Source: Microvelia longipes
Lineage: Eukaryota; Arthropoda; Insecta; Hemiptera; Veliidae
Direction: 5' to 3'
Assembly: GCA_018340805.1 (NCBI GenBank)
Contig: JACMZG010000008.1
Location: 30,641,847-30,705,846 of the forward strand
Length of the DNA: 64,000 nt
Below, in pieces: positions 1 through 13,599 of this stretch. The translations under genes and the position numbers were made by a program. A model generated the notes under the pieces. It saw nothing but the letters and a program-made list of their open reading frames with translations. It had not been told where the DNA came from and made no database searches. Within the stretch, counting starts at the first letter, position 1; every line of letters starts with the position of its first letter.

Positions 1-115
1 GCTCGGGAATTAAACACATAATTCCCTCAGCTTCGCCTCGGGAGTTAAATACTTTGGTTCTCTCGGCTTACGCCTTAGGAACCAACTAACTGCTCAGGGA
101 AATAATAGCATTCTT
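1..115 (+). repeat. Dispersed hairpin repeat, family D, copy 1
   Basis: The first bases form a perfect 8-bp hairpin (GGGAATTA at 5-12, TAATTCCC at 19-26). A second imperfect hairpin follows, bounded by GGTTC at 56 and GAACC ending at 83. The same GGTTC...GAACC core, with the adjoining TTAAATGCTTTGG-type flank, recurs in inverted orientation near 13.2 kb, so this is a dispersed family. The copy may be truncated by the window edge. Seen in sequence; mobility is inferred. Confidence 0.55.
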
Positions 116-3100
116 TACTTCCTTGGCGCATAAATAACTATTTTATCGATATGTATCAAAATATTTTATTTAAATTTGATTATAAACTAGGTTCCAAATA
201 GAGGTAAGCGAGATTATTGCAGCAGTAGCAGGTTCGAGGGAAAGCACATGAAGTAGCTTTATTTTGAAAAGTGATGTACAAGTTAAGTTTGGTTTTGGTT
301 TTAATGTACGAAGTTCAATTCAATATTGAAAAATCGAAAATGTAAAATGAGTTAGGGTTGGTTTATGATAATGCCTCAGTATCCCTAACGATCCTTATTT
401 GGATTCAGTAAAACCTCGGAAAATTTATATCGCTTAACAATAAATATCTTACTCCTTTTAGTCAGAATAATGAGAGCATTATCGTGCAGAAAGAAAATAG
501 ATGTACTGTTTCAACATATTTTACATACTCTACTCTTAACCGTAACACCAAAAAAATAAACATTCTCCTTGGTAACCATAGAGTTAGTGCGTAGTTTTTA
601 ACCTTATACTATTTTTTATCTAACTTATTAATATTTAATAGTCTCTAATTAGTTAAATTAATTAACTCACAAAAATTGCATATTTTATTATGTAAAAAAT
701 GTAGCGTGTTTTAAAATTTAAAATATTTATTTAGAAAATTAATTGACTATTTCCTTATTTCTATATATGAGGTAACCAAGAATAGATATATTTTCCATTT
801 ACAAGTGCCGGCGAATGATGCGAACTGTGAATGAAGTCTCTTGTTAGCAAAGATAAATTTAACTAGCAATTGGATATTGTTTATCAGCATTGATGACCAA
901 AGGGTTAAAAACGTGGAGTGGCTTTGGTGTTTTTTTAATAAAACCATTACTCGTCACTTTAGCTTCTTTTCGCAAAGCAATAATAATTTAAATTATTTAA
1001 GATAATTTGATTTGATAAGTCTACGAAATAAGGCTCATCTTCACATAATATCTATGATATTCAACCAATCAAAAGTTCAGGCTTGCTACTACGCCAAAAC
1101 GTTTCTACAGCGAATGTTTATCTAACATACTCACTCAAAGTTTTTAAACCAAACCTTTATCCAATTCAAATCTAACTAGAATCAAAGCCTTGTTGTGTTA
1201 TAAGAGTAAAAGAACTGTATAATCGGTTATATGTATATTTGAGATAAATAAAACGATTTGAAATAACTCGGAATGACGTCAGGATTTGTTATATTCAACA
1301 AAACAGTGTTTTCTCTCAACTCACATATAAACTATTTACATAGTCTCTCTTAGTTATCGAGAAATAACTATTGTCATTAAAACAACCGACTACACTTTTG
1401 TAACAACAATCCCAATTATATACAGATGTAATTTCGAGTTGCTTTTTTGTTGCTATAATTTTGAGTTATTGTTTTATTAAATTTCATTTCATGTTTTGTT
1501 TGAACCTTGGTTAGCAGTAAATTGGCTTAACTGTGTGGTCGAGTTTTGTTTTTATTAACTCTAGAGTTGCAAAGCTATTAATTACTTGGGTTAAACTACA
1601 TAATAGAGCATAAATAGATTTTAATGTTACTAAATTTTTAGAAAGAATAAAAAAAAGAAAATATTGAGTGAATTGTTCAACTCTAGCCAAAGTATTTTTA
1701 TTCAAATGTAAGCTACTTTTATAGCTTTTATTCTATGTGCAATACAAAAAAAATCATCGTCTTTCAAAAGTAGCTATACAAGCTAGTTAAAAACTATATT
1801 AAGGCCACCCAAGAAGTGTAAAATAGGAGTGTACAGTTTCTCGTACTTAGTTAAGCCAGTTAGTGCATTGGAACACTGTCATGTTCGGCCACATTCTTTT
1901 ATTTTGATATTAATCGACAGATCTTTCAAAACCATTAATAAATTGGCCATGTCCAGATACACGGCATTAAGTGTTAAGTGTACGTTACGGCAGCTATGAT
2001 GTGGCATTATGAAAATAAATGAGAACACTGTTTCACTTATTAGAGTTGGTGCCGAAACTTCTTAACTTGTGGAAGGGGGCACAACTTAGGATCATAGATC
2101 TTATGAATTCTTTCGTTTGCAGTTTGATATCATGCTAAACAACTTTATTTTCTAATAATTAGCTTAGAGCAGAGTAGACGCCAATCACCTGATTTGGTTT
2201 CCGCAAGGTGACCAATTTATTTATTTTAAGGCCCATAATTTGATTTAAACTAGCCACATTCAACATAAATAAGGTAGATAAGTATATATCAAACATCTGA
2301 AGTGTGAATGTGATTCTGAACACATTGACAAAGTAAATCAAGAGACATTTTAGAAAATATGCTAGAGAAAAAAAACATTTTTTTTGCCTGCATGACTTAA
2401 AAAGATAATTATATTAATTAATTATTAAGATAATAATCCCAGACTAACTTAAATACGAGTCATTCTTAAATAAAAGTCAATACAAAATAAAAGTCATACA
2501 ATATTCTACATAATCGTGCAAACTTTAATTAAATAACCACAATTAAAATTTAATGTAATATTTAAGGGATTTTTATCTTCATTTTTTAAGGAAAAAGCTT
2601 ATTTAACACAACATTTTTAAAATTATAATTTAAAGACAAAGTCGTCTTTTTGCCAAGTTTAAAAAAAACAACAATTTTTTATTGCTATTTTATTATAATG
2701 AAAATCAAGGTTAAATAAAAATATTAAAATAAAATCTTATAATTGCACTTTATCATTTAAATTTAATCTGGAATTTTATTAGCATTGAATTCATTTAAAT
2801 ATAAAGTTTTTGCTGCTTTTTGATACTTCTGTTATATAAACTAAAAAATAAAATATAATTTATTAACTAAAATTATTAAATTTATTTCGTTTTTAAAAAT
2901 ATCAGAGATGAGATATTTTTAGAAAATTTAATTCAAGTATAAAATGTTTCAAGGCGACGAAGACATTGTTTAATACCAGTTTGTTACTACTTATTATGTT
3001 GAATTTAAATAGTTTGATTGCGTAATTTATGTTTCTTACTTTTATTTTATGCTGTTAAACCGCATAACATTGAAGTCATGTGATCTATATCTAGATCTAT

Positions 3101-3830
3101 GAAGTTCCTCTCAAGCATATGTTAAGAGAAAAACATTTTTTCCAGCATGACCTGACAAAAATAATATTTTAGTATGCTAGCATACTGGAAGATAAATGAA
3201 AATTTGCTATATTGCTAGTAATTTTTGGTTGAGAGCACCAACAAAAAATTTGCAAGTCATTAAATGACGGATGACGTTCAATGTCAAATTTACTTATACG
3301 AATATACAAGCTAGAAAAATTAACACGCGTTTTGCCTCAAAATGTCATTCCTTTAAAATAGTACACGAAAATAAATGAATAGACGAAAAAACTTTATCGA
3401 TATAAGCTGCTTATGTTTCTATATGTACTCGCTTAGAAGCTATAAGTTCCAAAGTCTTGTTTTTTTTATTAGATTAACAATGACTAATGGAAACCGATAG
3501 CTAAGGATCTCAATAAAATTAAGTAAGCGTGGAGTAACGCATTACAAACCTCTTGAATTATTAAATTTGGGAGTCCACAATGCAGCCGGGATCTATTGTT
3601 TATGGGATATAAGGAACCCTTTTACCAATTTTGGATAATGACGTAGTAAGTTGATAATTGCTTCTTTATCTCGCACCCATCATGTGTGTGTGTAAGATTA
3701 CCATATAAGATTAATGTGTTTGGTTTGGTAAAACGTGCATGATCGTAATACAAAATTCAAAATAAGTACATCCTCCATAAATAACTGGATTGTTATGATA
3801 AAGTAAAACAAACTCCGGAATGAATCTGCT
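116..3830. other. AT-rich intergenic sequence, nothing clear
   Basis: No repeat, RNA or convincing coding feature was recognised here. There is an isolated TGACGTCA octamer at 1274-1281. A minus-strand open stretch around 1900-2060 has reasonable amino-acid composition but no start or supporting splice site, and stretches of that length are expected by chance at this base composition. A small GATCTA/TAGATC inverted repeat lies near 3087. Confidence 0.5.
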
Positions 3831-4293
3831 TTGAAAAGGCTATGCATACTCTAGATACAATAATATCGGTGAGGGTTGGGGCTATCTTGATCTAGCTTTC
3901 AACTTACTACAGGAAACTCTTGACACTCTATCGTCTCACAATTACTATTTAATAGCTTTTTCTGCTAATAGAGCTTACGGCAGTCATTTCATTTGCTTAA
4001 AATTTTAAATATGCATTGATACTATTCAAAGCGTGCCATATTTCTAATTTTTAATGCAATGTCAAGAAGCCCTAGTGTACTGAGGTTTAAAAAAGTACCG
4101 TGATATGGATGGTCTAAGAGTCTAAGTGATCAAAATAATAACCGATTTTGAATCAAATCCCATGAGAATCGTATGGTCTTCAGTTTTTTGATTTAATATT
4201 TACATACATATTTACTGGGATAGGTATGTTTTATTTAGTAATAATACTTAAAAGAATAAGGCGTCATATGACCGTAGTTACAACATGAGACTG

Positions 4294-4376
4294 GCCACGG
4301 TCCACTGGATCAATTAGATAAGAAGGTTTTACAAGAATCAGTTTCCAGTTATGACAACCGACATTTCTCCATAGCT
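4294..4376 (+). repeat. Direct repeat pair E, left copy
   Basis: About 83 bases, starting GGCCACGGTCCACTGGATC, recur at 5161-5244 in the same orientation with only a few differences. The two copies are about 867 bp apart. They could be the terminal repeats of a small non-autonomous LTR-type element or a segmental duplication. No TG...CA ends, primer-binding site or target duplication could be fixed by eye. Confidence 0.6.
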
Positions 4377-5032
4377 AGTATCACCATCATTTTTTTAGTT
4401 TATATTATTGTTGCCTAAACTACAGCTTTACAAAACCTGATCTGCAAGATGATGACTGTTATTAATAAAAGATCTGGGTTGTACAAGCCTAAAAAACAAC
4501 TGCGGGTTATTCAATAACACTACTAACTGGTAAGAATAATATTTCGACAAAACCAAAATAAATCGATTTAAAGCGGTTAAAGATGAAGCTAAACTTAAAG
4601 CTAAGCTACATTCAAAAGTTTTAGTATCCAAAAACAAACAGAGTAATTTATAAAACAAAGGCAAAACGATAAAAGATGAATTCAGACTGATTTTAAGTTA
4701 AAAGTTTAGATTTGAAGAAAATGTATTAGGACCTTAAAAACTTAATACATTAGAATACAAATACAAAGTTAATTGTCAGTCTTACGTTATAATTTATTTT
4801 TGAATTAGTGCAACGTTATATAAGGTTTCTAAACCTTATTTATTGACTTTCATTTCATTTATTGAATGAGCCAAGCTGCCATTAATCATGTTTAATGCAT
4901 TACTGACATTTACTATTGAAAATTGGTTATAATCTCCAAAAACAAGGGAAACCTACTAAAATTCTTTTATATAAAGCGATAGAAATTTGGAGTTATTAGA
5001 TTCAGTCTAATATTGTGATAAAGAGTACTCAG

Positions 5033-5098
5033 AACGAGGACTGTCGCCATCGACTTAACGAGATCGAAATGCGTCAGTTGTCAGATAGTTTTGGATAA
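5033..5098 (+). CDS. Candidate terminal exon, unrecognised
   Basis: A good acceptor (AGAGTACTCAG ending at 5032) is followed by 21 open codons and a TAA. The amino-acid composition is balanced (begins NEDCRHRLNEIEMRQ), unlike the K/N/I/F-rich chance frames around it, and local GC is higher than the flanks. It lies between the two copies of direct repeat E. No upstream exon was identified, so this may be chance or a fragment of an element between the repeats. Confidence 0.18.
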   Translation, partial: NEDCRHRLNEIEMRQLSDSFG

Positions 5099-5160
5099 GC
5101 TTGGACTTGATAATTTGCACAATGATAGTTTTGTTATAACTACATCAGGGACAATTTAAC

Positions 5161-5244
5161 TTGCCACGGTCCACTGGATCAATTAGATAACAAAGGTTTT
5201 ACAAGAATCAGTTTTCAGTTATGACAACCGATATTTCTCCATAC
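5161..5244 (+). repeat. Direct repeat pair E, right copy
   Basis: Second copy of the 83-bp repeat at 4294. It differs by a short insertion (AGAAGG versus ACAAAGG) and a few substitutions. Divergence between the copies looks low, suggesting a fairly recent duplication or insertion. Confidence 0.6.
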
Positions 5245-5835
5245 TTATGGTTGTCTTATGATAATGTTGGCAGCCACCACTAAGAAAAATACAAAATCCT
5301 TATCTATCTTTCTACACGTATACTTTCATCCATGGTACAGTTTACAACCCTAAATATTCGTGTTCAGTGATCAGCATGAAAACTGGACCAATAAAAATAT
5401 CATCTATGTTAATTTATAAAAATCAAACATACCCCAAGTCTTTAAATCCGATATATAATTTAAACTTAAAATTTCAAGTTTACAAGAGAATATATTATGT
5501 TAATACTATTAAATGTTAGGTCATTTAAAACCTTTAGACGACTCAACTTTCTCTTTTACTCTGTCTTTGTTTAAGAGATTACGTATGATAGAGTTAAGTA
5601 ATCATAGAAAGTATAGAGGGGTCAGTGTCATTAACAAATGAGTATCTAATGGGTCCCAACTAGTTTCATGAGGTGTGAAAAGCAGACAGGTGACTCAATA
5701 ACCAATTACTTCTTGTACGGCTAGTGAAAAAATTATACTAATAAATAAATACTATTGGTTATTTTACTCGTGTGTTTATTGTCTTCATCTCTTTTTTTCT
5801 AAAACTATGTGTTTCTTTAAAGTATGCATAACAAA

Positions 5836-6060
5836 TTGGGCTTAGGGTACCTCGGATAATTGTCCCACCTTTGTTGGATTATCCTCATACTCATCCTTAC
5901 CTCTTCGGAATAGCTTCGCTCGTCCTCAGAAAGTGAAAATCACTTATTTATAAACTTTTCGGACTTGCATCACCCGTCCTTTCACTGGAAAGATAAGTTT
6001 TAAACCTAACGGTCACCTATCCACCTACTTACCAGGCTTCATACTGTAGGATACGTGTGA
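5836..6060 (+). repeat. Family A repeat, 5' fragment
   Basis: This shows the head of family A (TTGGGCTTAGGGTACCTCGGA) followed by two of its diagnostic motifs, AGCTTCGCTCGTCCTCAGAA near 5917 and GGACTTGCATCACCCGTCC near 5961, then the CGGTCACC segment. The 3' half, with its CRE-like box and terminal hairpin, is missing. The copy is diverged. Confidence 0.6.
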
Positions 6061-9000
6061 TCCAACAAAAACTGTGGAACTGTATGCCAAATTGTTTTTT
6101 TTAAATATTTTTTAAAAATATTTTAATAAATCTTTTTTATACCATTAAATGTTAAAACATATTTTAAAAATATATAATTTAATACTTTACTAACAGAAGT
6201 AAACGAACTGCAATTTTCACGAATTTAAGAAACCTTGATATAAATATAAGTCAATTTTATAGTTTTTTATTAATATCCTTATGCCGAAATGGAGGACCAT
6301 TTTGTCATAAGAATAGATTTGTCATATCAATTAATATATTAATGTCATTACAAGAGGTTCCATAAATTATTTAATTTTTCACCAAATATATATTAAGTTG
6401 ATAATATTAAATTGTCAACTAACTATAGGATAAAGATCCTAAACAAACGATTTTGACCCCTTTTATTACTTTTTTATATTATTTTTATTTTATTATTTTT
6501 ATTCCTCCTTTAAGATAATTCTTTTATTGTATTATATATATTTATGTTAGTTAAATTTAAAATAACTGGCATTAATAATCTTATCAGTCCACTTACTTTA
6601 TTAGGACATCCTTTACAACAGAAATTATGTTGTATAAAATTATTTCCTTAACTTCTGCCACGAATTTCCCTTTTGCAAAACGGTCTAATTTCAGGTCTTC
6701 TTATTTTTCGCAGTAATATGACGTGATGTTTATCAGAATTGTTATAGTGTTTTTTTAAGGGCCAGGTGTTGTGTTTTTTCCTAGGATAAAGTGTTTGGTG
6801 AAAGCTACAGGTGGTTGGTAACACTGCCCTACTTTAGTTTTTAAAGGGGAGATGATCAACAGGTGCTGCCAACCCTACAGCTATACACGGCATAGGCGGG
6901 TTTTCCAACCCTTATAACTAACAACATAATATAATATTGACTGTTTGTTTTAGACAAAGTAAAATCGGAAAATTATTAAAATTCAATTTTTGTAGACAAA
7001 TGTTACGCAAGTAAACATTAACGTTTATATATTTTGAGTTCTAATGCGTCATTGCAAAAGCGTGACGTCATAAAGTTGGTTTATAAAAAGTTACTATCTT
7101 ATCTCAACATTTTTTAAACGTTAATCAAAAGCGAATAATCTAATTCATTAATTTTGTAAACAAACAACGTAATAATGTAAATTTTAGTTAAATCCTTTTC
7201 AAACGCAAAGGAAAACATTTTATAACAGCGTGGGATCACGCGTTCACTACCTCACTTTAAACGATTTTATGTTGAGTATTTGAATCATTCCGGGGTGATG
7301 TTTGGTTCTATTAGTATAAATTTAATAAAATATTCAAATCTAAATCCCGGAAATCTGTTATAAAAATACTGCATTATATTTAATGTAGACTTTGCAAAGC
7401 CTTTACTTGATATATGGTTGAATAAACCCAAGTAAATCCATTTTAATGTTGTCATAGAAATTAATACTCGTTCTCTGTGATCAATAATATAATATTTGAA
7501 GCAATATATTTTCAAACATTAATACTTGATATTCGTATGTCATTTGAAACTACCGAGACTTGCAAAACATGAATAGTTGATACCTAGGAATGCTACAAGC
7601 AAAACACTATGCTACATAGGTATCCTAGTATCTTCCAGACAATTAATTGTGTCAACTTGATATTCGATTGAAACAATTCATATTTTTATACAATTTTTAT
7701 TTGGATCGTGAGGTCACATGTTAGGTGAAAAATATCGCTCCCTCGACAGTTAATTTGTGAAAGAAACTGTTTTTGGCATCATTAAGTGTTAAATTACTAT
7801 ATCGGTTATTCTGAGATAATAGGTTGTCAAGTTATAATACTTTAAAAATTAACTTAGTTTCTTATGATTTGTGGTTTTGGTCTCCATATCAGATTCTTAT
7901 GTATTAAATATAAGAAGACTGAAGAGATTATAAATAAATTTATCAAGTCAGTATACTTATAATAATGCATGAGAACTTAATTTCTTATCAAAGATGCAGA
8001 CTGCTGCTTTCAAAAGTATAAGACGTCTTAAGTTGTTGATTAAAAAACAAAAGTATTTTACCCATATTTATGAGGGAGTATCTTAACCCTTAATTAATTT
8101 TCCTCATAATTGTTTTATTCTCACAAATAAAACATTAATAGTTGGCTATTCTAAATAGGCTCTGAGTCCCAAAACAATATTGTTTGTTTTGAATCACAAC
8201 AGGCCTTTCTTTAAGAGTCATAATGCAAAAAGTTTGCTCACCACTCTTTTACCAATAAATACTAACTTTATAGATATATCTTTAAAGAAGGGGTCAACAA
8301 AGAGGCCTTGTTTACCATTTTCGATAAGAAGCCAAAAAAATCCATACTTCTTGCCCTATTACTACTACTATTATTATTTTACTATTAAAGCTAAGCTCAC
8401 AAAAACCATTTTCCTAATTAAAACTTTTACAAATAGATAACACAGTATTTTAAACTAATAATTTTTGAATACCGGACCTCAGGACCAATCAACTTTTATG
8501 TTTTTAAAAACAAACTTCCTTTCTTGTTATATTTCCGTTCCACATTGTTAGCCATTGTAATTTTATCTAAAAGACCTCTGAAGCTATTATTTTTTTTGAA
8601 TGTCAGCTGCGTATTTTTATGGAAAAATTTCATCTGTCATCAAACAGAAAGTTTTTATAAAGTCTTTTGTTCTCATAGTTATCTCTATTTGTTTGAGTTT
8701 TCACTCTCCTCTAGTGGAAAAACTCTTTTTAAATTAAATAATTTTTGTGAACTCCATTGAACTTTAAAATTAGTTTTTCGTTTTATTCAGCCACTACTTA
8801 GTTTAAAACCACAAAATAAAAATAAGGTTTTAATTCAAATAAACTTAATAATTAGAATTAAATATTATATTCTAACCACATTATTAATTAAAGGAAAATA
8901 GGTGAGACAGATAATTAGTGGAAGAGGTGTTTAAAAGGGAGAAGAAATAATTACATCTTCTAATTACGGTGGAGGGTTCAAGGCTGTACCTTGGAAAGGA

Positions 9001-9420
9001 ATATTTCATGGCCCTTCTAAAGAAAATGCCTATTTCTTCATCTTGCTTATTTTACTTTATTTTATCAATTAACATTTTTTTTTTCAACCACATGTATTTA
9101 TCAATTCAACCAATCACATTTATATAAACATTTATATCAAAACAAAACAAATACTTAGATTTCTAGATTATTGCTTATATTTAATGTAGGCATTTTAATT
9201 GATATAACAATTTAATGTAATATACGTACTCTGCAACTATACCAACCAGTGAAACGTAATTTTAGTAAATTATTTTAAATTTATTTTTGTTTGAAATTTA
9301 ATTATAGAATATAATTATTAAAAATTCTAATTTTTAGAATTATTTGTATCTTTGAAAAGTTAAAAAAATATGATAGTGGGTGCAATACTACTAATAAGTA
9401 ACTTAAAAAAAGTCGATAAA
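6061..9420. other. AT-rich intergenic sequence, little of note
   Basis: Mostly AT-rich with no recognised gene. There is an isolated TGACGTCA at 7063-7070 and an 8-bp inverted repeat GATACCTA/TAGGTATC at 7579-7624. A slightly GC-richer stretch at 6770-6900 (GGTGGTTGGTAACACTGCC...GGTGCTGCCAACC) looks like a weak inverted repeat of the MITE kind, with no ends that could be fixed. Confidence 0.45.
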
Positions 9421-9424
9421 GCGT

Positions 9425-9640
9425 CAGTTATTATACTGACCTTAAAAACAACGGAGGTCTGGGGTTCGCATCTCAGGTCACGCTCTCAATTTATATAAGT
9501 TTATTCTTCATATATATTATCGCCAACTTTAGATTGCACTTTGAGGGTAACGGTTGCCACAACAACTTTAGGTGGTTCCGGCAGGGTTTATCCCTGATTG
9601 GCTGTAAAGTTCTAAACGGGTATTATTATTATATAACTTA
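9425..9640 (+). mobile_element. tRNA-derived SINE-like element
   Basis: A T-arm-like hairpin (CTGGG, loop GTTCGCAT, CTCAG near 9457-9476) contains a recognisable RNA polymerase III B-box (GGTTCGCATCTC). AGCGT and ACGCT flank it as a possible acceptor-like stem. The head is followed by a GC-richer body (9530-9610) and a short ATT-repeat tail, which is the usual SINE order. The A-box is not clear, so a degenerate tRNA pseudogene plus unrelated sequence is the alternative. Confidence 0.4.
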
Positions 9641-10576
9641 AAATAATAAAGAAATAAATTAACACGAAGAAATAAAAAGAGAGAAAAACAGAGAAACAAA
9701 AGTGAGGAGAATCCAAGAATTTAACTTATTTATTTATAGTACTTCCGTGAAACTAATGTATTGATTATTAATAAAAATTTTATCTATTTTTCTTTATACT
9801 CCTTTATTCCTCTTAGTTTTAAACCTTCACGAAACATACCATATACTGATATCTAGGGGGCTTTGAATGAATAAGTGCATAAGACATGCACACATATGAT
9901 AAATCTTCAAACCAATTCGCAATATTTTTATACTTCCTATCTACTGAACTAAGTTATCTAACCAAAATCGTGATTTCGGAATTAGTTTTTAAAAAAGCTA
10001 ATTCATTTTACATCCTACATAGGCTACTTAAATATATTTCATGAAAAATATGAGTGAAATGTTGAGTTCTAGAGGGTCAGAGTTATATCAATAAGGACTG
10101 GATGAAATTGTTAAAAAAATATAATTTTAAAGGTCGTATTGATTGCGTAAAACCTGCGCGAGTTCAAAACTTTTACTACAGCAATATTGACAGTGAACTG
10201 TTTAAAGAAAAAAACACGGCTTAATACACTCGTTATGTAAATGTCCTTATTATCTAATTTTTTCTTTTATTAACAAAACATCCTGAAACTGGGTAAAACA
10301 CAAAAGATACCGGAAGTTGTTATGTCGAAAAATATATACTTTTAGGCTAATAAGAAATTATTAAACAAAAGTTTTATAATAGTTTTAATAATAAAAATTA
10401 GGTCACACACAAAAGTAGTTCGTTGAATACTAAATGTTCGTATTTTCGCAGACAATTAATTGAATTATGACACGAAAATGTAATTATGGATAACATTAGA
10501 AGTAGTAGGAGACAACCAAGTAAGTACTCAACCAGAGTAACCAACTAAAGAGACATAAAAAGTCATGATGCACTAG
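9641..10576. other. AT-rich sequence; one possible short exon
   Basis: No strong feature. At 10453-10521 a good acceptor (TATTTTCGCAG) and a consensus donor (CCAA then GTAAGT) bracket a short segment containing ATG at 10488. Joining it to the next acceptor at 10576 gives a frame that stops after a few codons, so a coding role is not supported. Confidence 0.3.
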
Positions 10577-10713
10577 GGAGGCTTCCGCAGTTCTTACCAT
10601 GATGATTTAGGTCTTCCAGTGGTATTCGCGTCAATGCTGACCAACGCATATCCTTCCGAAGACCTAAAGCTTCAGTATAAATTGTGTAGTATTAAATCTA
10701 GATTAATCAAATG
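10577..10713 (+). CDS. Candidate terminal exon, unrecognised
   Basis: After an acceptor (GATGCACTAG) there are 45 open codons ending in TGA, which overlaps the start of an AATAAA polyadenylation-type hexamer. The first ~33 codons are GC-elevated and encode a balanced, protein-like sequence (includes SSYHDDLGLPVVFASM and NAYPSEDLKLQ). An 11-bp inverted repeat (TTTAGGTCTTC at 10606, GAAGACCTAAA at 10658) lies inside it, so a repeat origin is possible. The family is not recognised and no phase-compatible upstream exon was found. Confidence 0.25.
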
Positions 10714-11165
10714 AATAAAAAAATCATGGTTCTCTTATCCCTGAGAAGAACTTGGTCCTAATAATCTAAGGTGACCAAATATTTTGAACTTAAATGCAGG
10801 ATATTTTTACACCTTGAAAACAGCGTTCATACTAACCCGTACTACAAACAAAAGTCCAGTATTCTAAAAAAAATAGTATTAGATAAAACAAAATACATTT
10901 TTAGGGGTATAAAAAACGGAAATCATCTACAACACTTAATAACAAATCCTTTTACTTTTGTGTTTATGCTTATATTTTTTGGTAAAATTAAATGTAAAAA
11001 CGGTTTATTTACAATGAGGGACTTTCGCGGGACACTTTTCATAGCGAGACGGAAATCTAAAATGAGGAACAGTTCCGCGTAATCCCGGACGAATAGTCAC
11101 TTTATCCTAATCTGATTCCTCCTGGAAAAAGAGAGTATTTGTACATATTTATTTGATTGTTTTAT

Positions 11166-11696
<531 letters not shown>

Positions 11697-11794
11697 TATA
11701 TCATATGTGAATACACACTGCAAAATTCGTAATAATCAACTCCACTCTTATCTTTGTGTACTTGAGAGCTCGTGTCGACTCCGAATCATTTTCA

Positions 11795-12005
11795 TTCATC
11801 TTAGAGCCCCAAAAAACGCCGAAACTATACCCTACTCGAAACTTATTTAACTTCCGTATTTTCGACCATTAGGTCACATTAAGTGGTCTTATTTACTTCG
11901 GATCGATTTTATTCCACTCAGAGTCTCAAAATCTATCGAAAACGACTTACCAAATTTTTTGTGTTTACTAAGCGTATTTTAGGTTTCCAAAGAAATTCCC
12001 TGAAA
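11795..12005 (-). repeat. Family G repeat (152-bp unit), diverged copy
   Basis: On the minus strand this matches the tandem 152-bp repeat at 49.46-49.79 kb. Shared pieces include the complement of TACTCGAAA, AGGTCAC...AAGTGGTC, ACTTCGGA and CAGAGTCTCAAAA, in the same order. Another diverged copy lies at 45.41 kb. Dispersed copies plus one tandem array indicate a mobile or satellite-forming family. Confidence 0.5.
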
Positions 12006-12630
12006 ATATAATTTAGAAGATATCGAAAAACCAAAAATATATTTAAATGTGCCACCTCGAGAGCTTGGTGTGTGGTGTACTGGATCCATTGCTCCGTGTT
12101 CTGCAAGAGTCATACTTAGAACTATCTCTAAATAACTAAAAATACAAACTGTAAAACAATTAAACTAAAAAAACGCAGATAACAGGCACAACGATTTTTT
12201 GGTCGACAGTTTGCCTTTGGAGAAGCACAACGTGTAATCTCATGACTTTCTACCTAAATCCTAAAACCTTGTGAAAGGCTCAAAATAATAATTCTTTTTT
12301 TTCTCTTCACTCATCCATTTCCCATTTCCACTTCTTTAAATGCTTATTTCAACTATTTAAAATTGAATAAAGTGTTTACAGCTTAATATGTTTTTAACCA
12401 TATTTTAATCATTAATGAACAAAAATTAAAAAAAAAAATAGACACGCATGGAACAATTTAAAGTTCATAAATTTACACAATAAAATTGTAAAAGTGATAC
12501 ATGTTTTGCAAAATTCAGTAGTATCAAATGATATATTCATAAGTTGATTTCAACAAAAAATTACTTATTGTTGATTTATGTTAATTATTTAAAATGTTTA
12601 AGAGATAAGGTTTTTGTCTAAAACCACATC

Positions 12631-12684
12631 CTACTCTAGGGTCTAGGCCCTAGAGTAGTTAATACCTAGACTCTAGGGTATTAA
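12631..12684. repeat. Two adjacent hairpins
   Basis: A perfect 11-bp stem (CTACTCTAGGG at 12631-12641, CCCTAGAGTAG at 12648-12658) with a 6-base loop is followed directly by TTAATACC...GGTATTAA (12659-12684). Both use CTAGGG-type sequence, so the second probably derives from the first. Confidence 0.7.
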
Positions 12685-13177
12685 CTAAAATGATTCTACA
12701 CTACTTAGATATCATGAGTCATACAGAAACTATTGTTTCACCACATTAAGATAGCTCCATACTTGTTTAACTATCCATCATAATTTGCCTCTTAAAATAA
12801 CTTCTTTACATCTACTTTGAGTGTAGTTTGTAGAATTATCACTATTTCCATGTCTAAACAAAGTAGTAACTAAAATACAGTTATTATTTCCTTCCTGGAG
12901 CTCAGACTCAGACACTAGATTATTTCCTCTGTTTTCATGTCCTTAAAATGATTCACAGCAACAAGGTCTTTTTTTATTTTCTGTCCTTCCTATTTTTAAC
13001 AAAAACTATTATTATCATCGTTTGTATATCTTAATATTTTTTCTCTTGAATCTCTTATCATAGCTATTATATATTTGTCAAAAAATAAAAAATGAAGTTA
13101 ATTATTCACAGCAAGATACTAGTTATTTATGCACTATGTAGAAGATAAGAAGGATATTATTTCTTTAAACAATAAGT

Positions 13178-13262
13178 TGGTTCCTGAGGCGAAACCCAAG
13201 AGAACCAAAGCATTTAACTACCGAAACGAGCTTAATGAAGTTACGTATTAATTTTTTGAGAA
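13178..13262 (-). repeat. Family D hairpin repeat, inverted copy
   Basis: This is the reverse complement of the repeat at the start of the window. GGTTCC at 13179 pairs with GAACC ending at 13206 around a GAGGCGAAACCC core, and the flank TAGTTAAATGCTTTGG is shared. Confidence 0.5.
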
Positions 13263-13599
13263 GAAACCGAGACAAGTAATTGTTACATTACTTATCACAA
13301 TCAGTGATAAGTTTATTAGCTTTATTAGCACAGAGTGACATTTAATCCCATAGTTCATACATGACTTTTTTTTCAGACGTAGACGTAAATTTATTTTTGT
13401 TATATTCTTATTAATACAATTTTAATGTTATTTTCTTGATCTATTGATTTAGTGTCCATGATCCACAAAAAGCTTTTAGTCCCATAGGAATAAAAAGTAC
13501 TCTAAGTACTTCGTTGCCCTAAGCAAGTAAAAAGTATTTTTCACTCTCTTAGAATAAAAAAGCACTTCTTTTAAACCCTAAACACTTATATTAAAAAAA

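Noticed and set aside
8180..8760. Two plus-strand frames (86 and 78 codons)
   Set aside because: AT-driven composition with a poly-Tyr run, no promoter or splice context. Lengths are within chance expectation.
9425..9495. Functional tRNA gene
   Set aside because: A T-arm is visible, but no proper D-arm, anticodon arm or full acceptor stem could be drawn. A SINE head is more likely.
10453..10521. First coding exon joined to the exon candidate at 10577
   Set aside because: The splice junction is good, but the phases disagree and the joined frame stops within a few codons.
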